Part shown: one piece after another, positions 9,259 through 17,545 of the stretch | Layout: each line of letters begins with the position of its first letter | How positions within the stretch are numbered: the first letter of the stretch is position 1 | Source: Bacteroidales bacterium UBA5429 | Lineage (GTDB): Bacteria; Bacteroidota; Bacteroidia; Bacteroidales; WCHB1-69 | Assembly: GCA_002427605.1 (NCBI GenBank) | Contig: DIRT01000020.1 | Span: 26,674 to 90,673, forward strand | Direction of reading: 5' to 3' | DNA: 64,000 nt | Notes under the pieces: model-generated | The model's input: the letters and a program-made list of their open reading frames with translations, nothing else | Told to the model about the DNA's origin: nothing | The model's database searches: none | Made by a program: the position numbers and the translations under genes

Positions 9259-9671
9259 ATAACTATTATTTTGATGTTTATGATGCGAAAATAGATATTG
9301 AATATGCCAAATAATAGCACAAGACTAAAAATTTCGGATTTCGGATTTCGGATTTCGGAATGAAGGCGGAATCAACATTGTACTGTAAAGACGCAATGCT
9401 TTGCGTCTCTACAGCCATCCGCATTATATTTTTTAATCTCTGATAATCAAGGTTATCAACACACAATTTATCCAAAAGGTAGAATATTCCTTAGACCACC
9501 CCGCCCTTCGGGCACCCCTCCTTCTTCCAGAGGAGGGGAGTTAAAATAACAAAAGAGGTACACCTTTTCTGCCCCCCTTTTTTTTTATTTCCAAAAAAAG
9601 AAAAATAATAAATTTATGGAGATTATTAAAATCCTATATCATTTCGCCTTCCGACTTTCGACTGTCGCCTT
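9259..9671. repeat. Gene-free stretch filled with repeat families
   Basis: From left to right: a GATTTCG simple run (about 9331-9360); a TGTARAGAC palindrome (9384-9413, core GCAATGCTTTGC); a 156-bp element (9437-9592), which is the inverted partner of 12672-12827; then an AT-rich stretch and CGCCTTCCGAC-type units (9645-9670) running into the radical SAM stop. Short open frames here read through repeats and are not believed. Confidence 0.75.
9437..9592 (-). repeat. 156-bp inverted repeat, left copy
   Basis: Its reverse complement matches 12672-12827 nearly base for base over 156 bp, with about ten mismatches by eye. It contains a GGGGGGCAG-type G run, the segment GTGTACCTCTTTTGTTATTT, and GCCCGAAGGGC, a small hairpin with a GAA loop. 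It lies 80 bp from the stop of the radical SAM gene. No open frame or transposase inside. Confidence 0.85.
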
Positions 9672-10655
9672 TTAATCGCTTTCCGAAATCAAAAAGTTTA
9701 CTTTTTTGTATCTCTTTTCCAGCCATTTCCGGTTGCTGCTTTGGTATCCTACGGCGTAGTTGATCTCTTCTCGCGGGACGGTAATCTGAAAAGTGTCACC
9801 CTGCTGTTTTTTTGCTTCTGCCAGGAGTCGCTCTTTCCAGATTTCGGTGAGAACCAGCTCTTTAAAGGATACATGAAACGGTCCGGCGACCAGTTCCGTT
9901 TGGTGGATTAATCCCTCGGAGGGGTGCAAGCCTATTCGCAATATTGTAACCTGGTGGCTCTCAAACTCTTTATAGATAGGAACACACCAAGCCACCGCCT
10001 CTTCTAACGAAAGAGGAGTGTATTTTCCGGCAAGGTAGAGCCGTTCCAGCAGGGTACCCTTGATCACTAATGTAGGGTAGATTCGCGCGTGGGTTCCCCC
10101 CAATTTTATTAATTCCAAAGAAGTAAAAAAAGATTTCTCAGCGGTATCACCGGGTAAGCCGATCATCATTTGCACACCCAACTCAAACTGATGTGTCGTG
10201 ATGAGCTGTGCGCTACGGCGAATATCCTCGACAGTATGCCCCCGCTGAGCCAGCCACAACACCTCGGGATCCATCGAAGGCGTGCCCAACTCAATGAGGG
10301 AAACGTGATATTGCTTGAGATTGCGTAAAATGGTCTCGTCGATATAATCCGGACGGGTAGAAAGCTGTATGGAATCAACTTGCTGACTCTCGATATAAGG
10401 CTGAACTGCTTGCAGATACTGCTCCTGCTTTTGCCAGGGCAAACCGGTAAAACTACCGCCGAAAAAAGCGATTTTTACTCGGATATCTTCATTCTGAAAA
10501 GGGATCGTTTTCAGGTATTGCTCAACAGTCGCAACCACCTCTTGAGGAGTGGGAGAGAGGGTTTTGTTTGTAATATGGTACTGATTACAGTAAGAACAGC
10601 GGTGTGGACAGGCGTCCTCCGGTATAAAAATGGGAATCGTGTAAAATTTCTTCAA
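9672..10655 (-). CDS. Radical SAM protein, Elp3-like
   Basis: 327 residues. The iron-sulphur site is C16-x3-C20-x2-C23 in DACPHRCSYC, at the very N-terminus. Following are KIAFFGGSFTGLP, then the SAM-binding barrel with STRPDYID, ELGTPSMDPEVLW, VQMMIGLPGDT and RIYPTLVIKGT. These features match the bacterial radical SAM proteins related to the Elp3 catalytic core; there is no acetyltransferase domain, so tRNA uridine modification cannot be claimed. It starts 9 bp after the atpC stop, so probably shares the atp transcript. An unexpected partner for ATP synthase. Confidence 0.85.
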   Translation of the reverse strand: MKKFYTIPIFIPEDACPHRCSYCNQYHITNKTLSPTPQEVVATVEQYLKTIPFQNEDIRVKIAFFGGSFTGLPWQKQEQYLQAVQPYIESQQVDSIQLSTRPDYIDETILRNLKQYHVSLIELGTPSMDPEVLWLAQRGHTVEDIRRSAQLITTHQFELGVQMMIGLPGDTAEKSFFTSLELIKLGGTHARIYPTLVIKGTLLERLYLAGKYTPLSLEEAVAWCVPIYKEFESHQVTILRIGLHPSEGLIHQTELVAGPFHVSFKELVLTEIWKERLLAEAKKQQGDTFQITVPREEINYAVGYQSSNRKWLEKRYKKVNFLISESD

Positions 10656-10664
10656 AATCTACCC

Positions 10665-10898
10665 TTATTCAACCAAGATAAGCGCTTTATTCTTTTTGAC
10701 CTCTAAAACGCCTCCTGTGATATCAAAATACTTGGTTCCTCCAGGGGTTTCCACCCTTACGGTTCCTTGTTTTAGAGCGGCAATCATAGGCGCGTGTTTA
10801 TCCAATATGGCAAAAAGTCCATCTACTCCGGGAAGCTGCACAAGAGATGCTTCGCCTGTAAAAATATCTTTCTCGGGGGTTAAAATCTCTAATAGCAT
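10665..10898 (-). CDS. atpC: ATP synthase F1 subunit epsilon (short form)
   Basis: 77 residues, only the N-terminal beta-barrel: MLLEILTPEKDIFTGEASLV, then LPGVDGLFAILDKHAPMIAALKQG and the closing GGVLEVKKNKALILVE. The C-terminal helical hairpin of longer epsilon subunits, which inhibits ATP hydrolysis in some bacteria, is missing. Short epsilon subunits are usual in Bacteroidota. Two bases separate it from atpD. Confidence 0.95.
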   Translation of the reverse strand: MLLEILTPEKDIFTGEASLVQLPGVDGLFAILDKHAPMIAALKQGTVRVETPGGTKYFDITGGVLEVKKNKALILVE

Positions 10899-10900
10899 AA

Positions 10901-12406
10901 TTATTTAGCAGCTTGAAGTTCTTTATTTCCTTTTTCGATAGCTTCTTCAATAGTACCCACAAAGCTAAAGGCACTTTCTGGCAGGTGATCCAACTCTCCA
11001 TCAAGGATCATATTAAATCCTTTGATTGTATCTTCGATGGAAACAAAGACTCCCTTTAATCCGGTAAACTGTTCAGCCACATGGAAAGGTTGAGACAAGA
11101 AACGTTGTACTCTTCTGGCACGGTGAACCACTTTTCTATCCTCTTCTGAAAGCTCTTCCATACCGAGAATAGCGATAATATCTTGTAGCTCTTTATATCT
11201 TTGAAGGGTTTCTTTAACTCTTTGAGCAGTGTTATAGTGCAACTCTCCAACGATGTCGGGAGTCAAAATACGTGAAGTAGAGTCAAGCGGGTCAACAGCG
11301 GGATAAACACCCAACTCGGAGATCTTTCTGCTCAATACGGTAGTTGCGTCCAAGTGCGAGAAAGTAGTCGCAGGAGCAGGGTCAGTCAAGTCATCCGCAG
11401 GAACGTAAATCGCTTGTACAGAGGTAATTGATCCTCTCTTTGTAGAGGTAATACGCTCTTGAAGAACCCCCATCTCAGTCGCTAACGTAGGTTGATATCC
11501 TACTGCAGAGGGCATTCTACCCAACAACGCGGAAACCTCAGAACCGGCTTGTGTAAATCTAAAGATATTGTCAACGAAGAAAAGGATATCTCTACCTCCG
11601 GATTGCTCATCTCCATCTCTGTAATATTCCGCAACGGTTAGTCCGGAAAGTGCTACTCTGGCACGTGCACCGGGAGGTTCATTCATCTGACCGAACACCA
11701 TGGTACATTTGGAATCTTGCAACTTCTCTTTATCCACCTTAGTAAGGTCCCAACCACCGGCTTCCATACTCTTCATAAACTCATCACCATACTGGATAAC
11801 ACCGGATTCAAGCATCTCTCTCAAAAGGTCATTCCCTTCACGGGTTCTTTCACCCACACCAGCAAAAACAGACATCCCTGAGTAAGCTTTTGCAATATTG
11901 TTAATCATCTCCATGATCAACACGGTTTTACCCACTCCGGCACCACCAAACAAACCAATCTTTCCCCCTTTCATGTAGGGCTCAATCAAGTCGATAACCT
12001 TGATACCGGTGTATAAAACCTCTTGCGAAGTAGACAAATCGTCGAAAGCAGGAGGATCACGGTGAATATCTTTTCTTACTTTGGATTGAATTTCGTCAAT
12101 CCCGTCAATCGCTTCACCAATCACGTTGAGCAATCTTCCATTGATATTACCTGTAGGCATTGAAATCATTCGTCCTGTAGAAATCACATCCATACCCCGT
12201 TTCAATCCATCTGTGGAATCCATTGCGATACAACGCATGGTGTTTTCTCCAATCGCTTGTTCGCATTCGAGAACGATTCTATCACCATTTTCTTTAAAAA
12301 TTTCCAAAGCACTATAAATACTGGGAAGGGTTACGTTTTCATCAAATTGAACGTCCACAACAGCACCAATAATTTGTGATATTTTGCCGGTAACTTGAGC
12401 TGACAT
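10901..12406 (-). CDS. atpD: ATP synthase F1 subunit beta
   Basis: 501 residues from the ATG at 12406 (MSAQVTGKISQIIGAVVDV); a longer frame would cross the promoter. It is the catalytic subunit of F1. P-loop GGAGVGKT is at about 150-157, with the GERTREGND loop, the Walker B strand DILFFVDNIFRFTQAGSEVS, and the ATP synthase alpha/beta signature PAVDPLDSTS near residue 350. Length is normal for Bacteroidota, somewhat longer than E. coli. Only beta and epsilon are in this window; no a, b, c, alpha, gamma or delta gene lies within 10 kb either side on the left or 50 kb on the right. Confidence 0.98.
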   Translation of the reverse strand: MSAQVTGKISQIIGAVVDVQFDENVTLPSIYSALEIFKENGDRIVLECEQAIGENTMRCIAMDSTDGLKRGMDVISTGRMISMPTGNINGRLLNVIGEAIDGIDEIQSKVRKDIHRDPPAFDDLSTSQEVLYTGIKVIDLIEPYMKGGKIGLFGGAGVGKTVLIMEMINNIAKAYSGMSVFAGVGERTREGNDLLREMLESGVIQYGDEFMKSMEAGGWDLTKVDKEKLQDSKCTMVFGQMNEPPGARARVALSGLTVAEYYRDGDEQSGGRDILFFVDNIFRFTQAGSEVSALLGRMPSAVGYQPTLATEMGVLQERITSTKRGSITSVQAIYVPADDLTDPAPATTFSHLDATTVLSRKISELGVYPAVDPLDSTSRILTPDIVGELHYNTAQRVKETLQRYKELQDIIAILGMEELSEEDRKVVHRARRVQRFLSQPFHVAEQFTGLKGVFVSIEDTIKGFNMILDGELDHLPESAFSFVGTIEEAIEKGNKELQAAK

Positions 12407-12460
12407 TTTTCTATCTTTAATTAAATAAAATATTGACCTATTTGTTTTTAAACAAGGCTG

Positions 12461-12491
12461 CAAAAGTACCAAATTTTATCATATTTTGCAA
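12461..12491 (-). promoter_or_regulatory. atpD promoter
   Basis: TACTTTTG (12461-12468) with a TTG at 12489-12491, 20 bp upstream, both on the minus strand. This is the full Bacteroidota -33/-7 pattern. The leader is about 50 nt. Confidence 0.75.
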
Positions 12492-12671
12492 TAACTTTTG
12501 AAAAAAATAGCTCTTTTGCCCTTAAATTTAGAATTTAGAAATTAGAATTTAGAAATTAAAATTTGGAATTTAGAATTGTTGATTCAGTTATTTTAGAGCT
12601 AAAACTCTGATAATCAGATTTATAAATTCGCAATCCGAAATCATTTTGTCTTTATTTTATGTTTCTTATTT

Positions 12672-12827
12672 GGAAATAAAAAAAATGGGGGGCAGGAAAG
12701 GTGTACCTCTTTTGTTATTTTAACTCCCCTCCTCTGGAAGAAGGAGGGGTGCCCGAAGGGCGGGGTGGTCTATGGAATATTCTGCCTTTTGGACAAATTG
12801 TGTATTGAAAACGTTGATTATCAGAGA
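12672..12827 (+). repeat. 156-bp inverted repeat, right copy
   Basis: Partner of 9437-9592 in opposite orientation. Within it: G run GGGGGGCAGGAAAGG, the pair CCCCTCCTCTGG/AAGAAGGAGGGG that can fold on itself, and the GCCCGAAGGGC hairpin. A shorter relative of its left part recurs at 32219-32289, 41391-41460, 54384-54450 and 57192-57262. Confidence 0.85.
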
Positions 12828-13070
12828 AATGAAAATACGATACACATGGTCATGAAAACGCAATGCATTGCGTCTCTACAGCCATTTTTACGACCATTTT
12901 CACAACCATTTTCATTGTTTTATTTTCCCCGGACAGATCGCGACCTGTCCCTACAATAATCGCATTCAATTCAATTTTTCGGTTCCGTAATTCGTAATTT
13001 GTAATTCGTAATTGGATTCCTTCCGCCTTCCGCCCTCCGCCTTCCGCCTTTTTTATTCTTCCTTCTTCCT
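12828..13070. repeat. Palindromes and simple repeats between atpD and rpmH
   Basis: Palindrome with core GCAATGCATTGC (12851-12880); four rounds of ACGACCATTTTC-like units (12885-12915); palindrome with core AGATCGCGACCT ending in GTCCCTACA (12927-12955); an AATTCGTAATTTG run (12985-13012); and a TTCCGCC run (13018-13050). Upstream, 12520-12580, there are AATTTAGAA units. No gene is supported in 12492-13073. Confidence 0.75.
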
Positions 13071-13073
13071 TAA

Positions 13074-13108
13074 AAAAAGAGCTGCCTCGCAATAAGACAG
13101 CTCTTTTT
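13074..13108 (-). terminator. Intrinsic terminator of rpmH
   Basis: Perfect 11-bp stem AAAAAGAGCTG / CAGCTCTTTTT with a 13-nt loop; on the minus strand it is followed by a T run. It begins 22 bp after the rpmH stop. Confidence 0.85.
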
Positions 13109-13130
13109 CTACCTATAAAAAAATTAAATG

Positions 13131-13289
13131 CTATTTTTTACCCATTGTTTCGTCAGAAACGGTCAATTTTTTTCTTCCTTTGGCACGACGTGCAGCCAAA
13201 ATTTTACGACCATTTGCAGTAGCCATTCTTTCTCTAAATCCATGTTTATTTTTGCGTCTTCTGTTCGAAGGTTGATAGGTCCTTTTCAT
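13131..13289 (-). CDS. rpmH: 50S ribosomal protein L34
   Basis: 52 residues, translated by hand from the minus strand: it opens MKRTYQPSNRRRKNKHGF, continues RERMATANGRKILAARRAKG and ends KLTVSDETMGKK. This is the L34 pattern throughout, a basic protein of the large ribosomal subunit. It is slightly longer than the common 46-47 residue form because of the SDETMGKK tail, as in other Bacteroidota. Own promoter at 13341-13370 and own terminator at 13074-13108, so it is monocistronic here and not next to rnpA or dnaA. Confidence 0.97.
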   Translation of the reverse strand: MKRTYQPSNRRRKNKHGFRERMATANGRKILAARRAKGRKKLTVSDETMGKK

Positions 13290-13340
13290 TGCTATTCAAT
13301 TATTTTATTGTTCTATTATAATCCTCAAAAATTTTGGCTG

Positions 13341-13370
13341 CAAAGATACAACAATTTTTTATAACTGCAA
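13341..13370 (-). promoter_or_regulatory. rpmH promoter, overlapping the end of trmH
   Basis: TATCTTTG (13341-13348) with TTG at 13368-13370, 19 bp upstream, on the minus strand. The -33 element lies inside the last codons of trmH. Confidence 0.75.
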
Positions 13371-14066
13371 CCCATTTTCAGTTAAAAATTTCTGAATCAG
13401 TAATTTTGGCGTTTTTACTGATTTCTGTAGCCATTCAAAGTAGAGCTCCTCTTTTTCTTCTTCACTTAATCTCCAATTTATTGTAGATTTTCTTAATTTT
13501 TCCGCTAAAAATGATAAAATAATAGCAACAGAATTGGAGATATTAAAGCTGGTGGTGAATCCATACATGGGGATTTTTACAGTTTGGTCAGCCAACTGTA
13601 TTGCCTCAGGTGATAATCCTGTCAGTTCCGTCCCGAATAATAAAGCAATCGGTTGCTCTATCGGTAACTCTTCCAAATAACAACTATCTTCGTCGGGAAG
13701 GGTGGCAACAACAGAATACCCTTTCTTTTTTAGTTGCCGGATGCAGTTTGCAATGTCAGATTTTCCATCAACGGCAGGATAATGGTAATGGGTTAACCAC
13801 TTGTCGGCACCCATGGTGATAGCAGTATGAACGGAAAATGGGTTTTCGGCTTCAACAATGTGGATATCCTGAACCCCCAGACAATCACAGCTGCGCATAA
13901 CGGCACTGATGTTTTGGGTTTGAAACAGGTCTTCAACTACAACTGTGACATGACGAGTGCGCTCATTTAAAACCTGAATGAGTCTATCTTTTCGATTATC
14001 AGTCAAAAAAGACTCCAAATATGCAGAAGTTTGAAGAAGAGTCTCTCTATTTTTGATTTTTTTCAT
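13359..14066 (-). CDS. trmH: tRNA (guanosine-2'-O-)methyltransferase, TrmH-like SPOUT family
   Basis: 235 residues from the ATG at 14066; the longer frame begins with TTG inside the HU terminator and was rejected. SPOUT motifs are visible: motif 1 QNISAVMRSCDCLGVQDIHIV, motif 2 LLFGTELTGLS, and motif 3 IPMYGFTTSFNISNSVAIIL. The C-terminal basic extension (EEKEELYFEWLQKS) aligns with that of E. coli TrmH, which methylates G18 in the D-loop of tRNA. Another 2'-O target in this family (for example 23S rRNA) cannot be excluded. Confidence 0.85.
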   Translation of the reverse strand: MKKIKNRETLLQTSAYLESFLTDNRKDRLIQVLNERTRHVTVVVEDLFQTQNISAVMRSCDCLGVQDIHIVEAENPFSVHTAITMGADKWLTHYHYPAVDGKSDIANCIRQLKKKGYSVVATLPDEDSCYLEELPIEQPIALLFGTELTGLSPEAIQLADQTVKIPMYGFTTSFNISNSVAIILSFLAEKLRKSTINWRLSEEEKEELYFEWLQKSVKTPKLLIQKFLTENGLQL

Positions 14067-14078
14067 TTTTCCAATAAA

Positions 14079-14098
14079 AAAAGCCCGCAAGGGCTTTT
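14079..14098 (-). terminator. Intrinsic terminator of the HU gene
   Basis: Stem AAAAGCCC / GGGCTTTT with a four-base loop, 22 bp after the HU stop, followed by a T run on the minus strand. Confidence 0.85.
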
Positions 14099-14120
14099 AA
14101 AGATCTTTAAAAGTTAAAGA

Positions 14121-14390
14121 CTAAAGTGAGTCTGAAAGTTCAGCACTGGGTCTGAATTTAACAACATTCTTTGCTGGAATTTCCATCTCTTTCTTAGTTT
14201 GTGGATTTCTTCCTTTTCTTGCTGCTCTTTTAACTACATTGAAAGATCCAAATCCAACTAAAGAAACTTTGTCTCCTTGTTGTAATGCTTCCGCAGTGGA
14301 TTCAACAATAGCTTCAACAGCGGCTTTAGCTTGAACTTTTGTTAACCCTGTTTTTTCAGCAACTGCTCCAATTAATTCTGCTTTGTTCAT
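14121..14390 (-). CDS. HU family DNA-binding protein
   Basis: 89 residues, the normal size for HU/IHF. MNKAELIGAVAEKTGLTK forms the helical dimerisation half; GFGSFNVVKRAARKGRNPQT is the DNA-binding beta arm, with the RNPQT tip carrying the intercalating proline. It bends and compacts DNA as a dimer. A TAAATTTG element on the minus strand at 14432-14439 is the likely promoter. Terminator directly after it. Confidence 0.97.
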   Translation of the reverse strand: MNKAELIGAVAEKTGLTKVQAKAAVEAIVESTAEALQQGDKVSLVGFGSFNVVKRAARKGRNPQTKKEMEIPAKNVVKFRPSAELSDSL

Positions 14391-14533
14391 AGGTTTAATT
14401 TTTTATGTTACTAGATATATTTCTATAAATGCAAATTTAATAAATATTTTCAAACAATGGGCAAATTAATTGAAAAGTTAATAAACAAACCAAAAATGTT
14501 CATTCAAATAAAAAAATAGACCAAAATAGTACA

Positions 14534-15487
14534 CTAAAATAGATTTAAAGTGTAATTTTCGAATCGAAAACCTTGCAAAAAAGTCTCGATTTTCATCCTG
14601 GATTTCCCCTGAAATTGCACTTCTAGTAGAGAAATTTGCATTTTTTTGCAGGAAATGATCATAAATTGTTTCCCATCTGTATGGATATAACCGGGAGGAA
14701 ATTCGCTATCTTGCTCTATTATTACAGATTTATAACATTTCAAAGTGAGTACCTCGCCATCCTTTTTTTGGATTCTTGTGTAGGCTCCGGGGTAGGGTGA
14801 CAAACCTCTGATTAAGTTATGAACCTGATCGGCAGGCAAGTCCCAATTGATCAGTTGATGCTCTCTTTTTAATTTTGGGGCACTCTTTAAATTGAGGTTT
14901 TGATACTGAGTTTGAGGTATCGGTTTTAGAGTTTGTTTTTCAATTTTTTCGATGGTTTCAATGGTGAGCTCTGCTCCCAATGCCATTAATCTTTCATATA
15001 ATTCGCCGGTTGTTTCATTTTCCCCGATCGAAACCTCTTTAAAGTCGATAATATCTCCTTCATCCATTTTGTGATTGATAAAAAAGGAGGTTACTCCTGT
15101 TTTGGTTTCACCGTTGATGACCGCCCAATGAATCGGTGCGGCACCGCGATAGTTGGGAAGTAAAGAACCATGAATATTGAATGTTCCAAATCGTGGAATT
15201 TCAAAAACTTCCGGAGGCAACATTCTAAATGCGATGACAATGTAGAGATCAGCATTGAGTTCTTTCAGATGCTCAATAAAAGCGGGATCCTTTAAGTTTT
15301 CAGGCTGTAAAACCGGAATTTGATGCTCCAAAGCAAACTTTTTTACATCGGAGTATTGCAATTTCAATCCTCTCCCTGCCGGTTTGTCGGGGGCTGTAAC
15401 CACAGCCAAAAGCTCATGTTCAGACTCCAACACCTTAGCCAAACTTGCGACAGCAAATTCAGGTGTACCCCAAAAAATAAGTTTCAT
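14534..15487 (-). CDS. fmt: Methionyl-tRNA formyltransferase
   Basis: 317 residues. It formylates Met on the initiator tRNA (found here at 56041-56115). Formyl transfer site: HGSLLPNYRGAAPIHWAVI, with the Asn-His-Asp set in NIHGSLLP and KMDEGDI. The N-terminus MKLIFWGTPEFAVASL and the C-terminal OB-like domain (ADQVHNLIRGLSPYPGA) are both present. Its ATG overlaps the ribH stop by one base. Confidence 0.97.
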   Translation of the reverse strand: MKLIFWGTPEFAVASLAKVLESEHELLAVVTAPDKPAGRGLKLQYSDVKKFALEHQIPVLQPENLKDPAFIEHLKELNADLYIVIAFRMLPPEVFEIPRFGTFNIHGSLLPNYRGAAPIHWAVINGETKTGVTSFFINHKMDEGDIIDFKEVSIGENETTGELYERLMALGAELTIETIEKIEKQTLKPIPQTQYQNLNLKSAPKLKREHQLINWDLPADQVHNLIRGLSPYPGAYTRIQKKDGEVLTLKCYKSVIIEQDSEFPPGYIHTDGKQFMIISCKKMQISLLEVQFQGKSRMKIETFLQGFRFENYTLNLF

Positions 15488-15972
15488 TATCGTTTGAGAT
15501 TTCTTTGCAGATTAATCATTTTAAGCACGGTGGCAGCAGCTTCTACTCCTTTATTGCCATGTTTTCCACCGGAACGATCCAGAGCTTGTTCCATTGTATC
15601 ACAGGTTAAAACGCCAAATACTACAGGAACACCATAATCCAATCCGACACGCATAACGCCGTCAGCAACGGATTGAGAAATAAATTCAAAATGTCTGGTT
15701 TCTCCCTGGATTACACAGCCCAAACAGATTACTCCATCCATTTTTTCGTTTTCATCCAACATCATTCCGGCTCCCAAAGGCAATTCAAAACTACCGGGTA
15801 CATAATGGGTGATAATCTCTTTTTGGGTCACTCCTTGCTCCAGTAAAAAGGAAACAGCTCCCTCTTTTAATGCTTCTGTAACTTGTTCATTCCACTCGCT
15901 GACTACAATTCCAATACAGATTGGACGAGGTACAGGAATGGAAGATTGAGCAGAAAGATTGGTTTTTTTCAT
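15487..15972 (-). CDS. ribH: 6,7-dimethyl-8-ribityllumazine synthase
   Basis: 161 residues. It joins the pyrimidine and the four-carbon unit in riboflavin synthesis and forms an icosahedral or pentameric shell. Visible motifs: IGIVVSEWNEQVTEALKEGA, VPGSFELPLGAG, CLGCVIQGETRHFEFI and PVVFGVLTCDTMEQALDRSGG. ribD is in the window (51974-52996) but not linked. It sits 2 bp after the TPR gene and is coupled to fmt. Confidence 0.97.
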   Translation of the reverse strand: MKKTNLSAQSSIPVPRPICIGIVVSEWNEQVTEALKEGAVSFLLEQGVTQKEIITHYVPGSFELPLGAGMMLDENEKMDGVICLGCVIQGETRHFEFISQSVADGVMRVGLDYGVPVVFGVLTCDTMEQALDRSGGKHGNKGVEAAATVLKMINLQRNLKR

Positions 15973-15974
15973 TA

Positions 15975-16679
15975 TTAATCCAATTTACCTTTAGCACGAT
16001 CAATAAAACGCTCTATACCCATTTTTTCATACTCATCATAATAATCTTTCTCAATTTGATTATAGGCATTGAGTGCTTTTTCCCATTTCTCTTCTCTTTC
16101 ATACAGTTGACCTAATTTGAAAAGAGTAACAGGAGTTACGTATGGGTTATGGCTGGCTTTAACTGATTTTTCGTAATGTTTGATCGCTTTTTCGGGTTGC
16201 TCCAAATCATCATAAATATCACCAATAAGAGCTTGACATTCTGCCCAGTAGATATCCTCTTTACGTTTGAATTTCAAAAGGTAATTCAATGCTTCCTCTT
16301 TATCATTCAACTTAAAATAACAAATACCGGCGTAATATCTGGCTATATTGGCAGTTCTGGTGATTTTATAGGATTCAATGATAGAAAGGAACCCATCCAT
16401 ATCATCATCTCCCTCTAAAGCAAGCATAACAGAAGCTGAATCACCCTTCATCATTTCATCTATCGGTTTTAGGATTAACAGAGATGCTTTTTCAGTCTGT
16501 TTTTGCAAATAAAATCTATTAAATGCTAAAATGCCAATAATTACAACGAGTATTGCAATAATTGCTCCGTAAATAAATTTATTATATTTGGTGAAAAATA
16601 GAATTGTTTTGCTTACAAAAGTCTCTTTTTTTTGAACGTCATCATCTTTTTTTGCGCCCACTTTTTCCTTCTTTGCCAT
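15975..16679 (-). CDS. Membrane-anchored TPR protein
   Basis: 234 residues. A basic cytoplasmic N-terminus (KKEKVGAKKDDDVQKK) precedes one membrane segment at about 36-54 (FIYGAIIAILVVIIGILAF), then a periplasmic region with TPR-like units: ARYYAGICYFKLNDKEEAL, AECQALIGDIYDDLEQPEKA, and VTLFKLGQLYEREEKWEKAL. The layout is that of YfgM-like proteins, which in E. coli associate with the Sec translocon and chaperones; that role here is inference. Same transcript as the OmpH-like gene upstream and ribH downstream. Confidence 0.8.
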   Translation of the reverse strand: MAKKEKVGAKKDDDVQKKETFVSKTILFFTKYNKFIYGAIIAILVVIIGILAFNRFYLQKQTEKASLLILKPIDEMMKGDSASVMLALEGDDDMDGFLSIIESYKITRTANIARYYAGICYFKLNDKEEALNYLLKFKRKEDIYWAECQALIGDIYDDLEQPEKAIKHYEKSVKASHNPYVTPVTLFKLGQLYEREEKWEKALNAYNQIEKDYYDEYEKMGIERFIDRAKGKLD

Positions 16680-16766
16680 ATTAATTTATTTTTAGATTTT
16701 TCAAACCGCAAAGATAATAATAATTTTCTAATTTTATGAATCAAAGATTGATAAAATTAAATCAAC

Positions 16767-17528
16767 TTACTTTTCCATCCTTTTATTTAGCTCAAAGAGT
16801 ACCTGATCTGTGATCTCTCTGCTGGGATCAGCTAAAATTAAAAAAGGACTTCCTGTTTGATAAGTTAACACAAAAGAGGCATTTCTTTCCTGATTGATTT
16901 GCTGGATAACAACCTGAAGTGAGTCATACAATTGAGTTATCGCAGCTGCTTGTCTGCTTTGTAAATCACTAAAAACACGTTCTTTAGATAGCTCTAACTG
17001 TTCATATTCCTGTTGCAACTGTTGTTGTGCATTTTCAATTTGAATAGCCGTCAAAACACCACTCTGATAATTTTCCTGAAATTGTGCATATTTTTTCTGG
17101 AAAGCAGCTTCTTTATTGGAAAAAATCGTCTCTTGTTTTTTTAACTCCGCCTGAATATCATCAGTTAAGATTTTAATTAATTTGTAATTCTCATTGATGG
17201 TATCCAAATTGACGTACAACACCTCTCCGGAACCGGGTTTTCCTTCAAAAACCTTGGGAACAAATTTTTCCTCCTTGGGTTTTATAAAATGAAGAATAAA
17301 AAGGATGATAACAGCAATACCTAACAAGATGTTAAAGATCGTTTGCAGTCGGTATCTGCAATGGGCTTTCTTTTCTGTTTCATCACATGATGTTTCATCG
17401 CATGATTCCTTTTCAGTTGGTTGCTTTTCAACCGGCAACTCTTCACAAGATTTCACTTCTGTTGGTTCAATTTGAACTTCTGTTGCTTCTTCTTGATGTT
17501 CAATGTTTTTTTCTTCTAACTCGCTCAT
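16767..17528 (-). CDS. OmpH/Skp-like coiled-coil protein with membrane anchor
   Basis: 253 residues. Residues 1-58 are acidic and cytoplasmic with Cys-containing SCDET repeats; one membrane helix lies around 67-85 (IFNILLGIAVIILFILHF). The outer part resembles Skp: VLYVNLDTINENYKL, a long Gln-rich coiled coil (about 125-205), then NASFVLTYQTGSPFLILAD, close to the Skp closing strand. Free Skp is a periplasmic outer-membrane-protein chaperone; this version is tethered. First gene of the run to fmt. Confidence 0.75.
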   Translation of the reverse strand: MSELEEKNIEHQEEATEVQIEPTEVKSCEELPVEKQPTEKESCDETSCDETEKKAHCRYRLQTIFNILLGIAVIILFILHFIKPKEEKFVPKVFEGKPGSGEVLYVNLDTINENYKLIKILTDDIQAELKKQETIFSNKEAAFQKKYAQFQENYQSGVLTAIQIENAQQQLQQEYEQLELSKERVFSDLQSRQAAAITQLYDSLQVVIQQINQERNASFVLTYQTGSPFLILADPSREITDQVLFELNKRMEK

Positions 17529-17545
17529 CTTTTTTTATTTTTAAG

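Noticed and set aside
9278..9475. Short frame upstream of the AAA+ gene
   Set aside because: It runs through the palindrome and the 156-bp repeat; a similar false frame appears in the partner copy at 12765-12959.
9437..12827. Insertion sequence or composite transposon around atpDC
   Set aside because: No transposase, no terminal target duplication seen, and the enclosed genes are core functions; kept only as an inverted-repeat finding.
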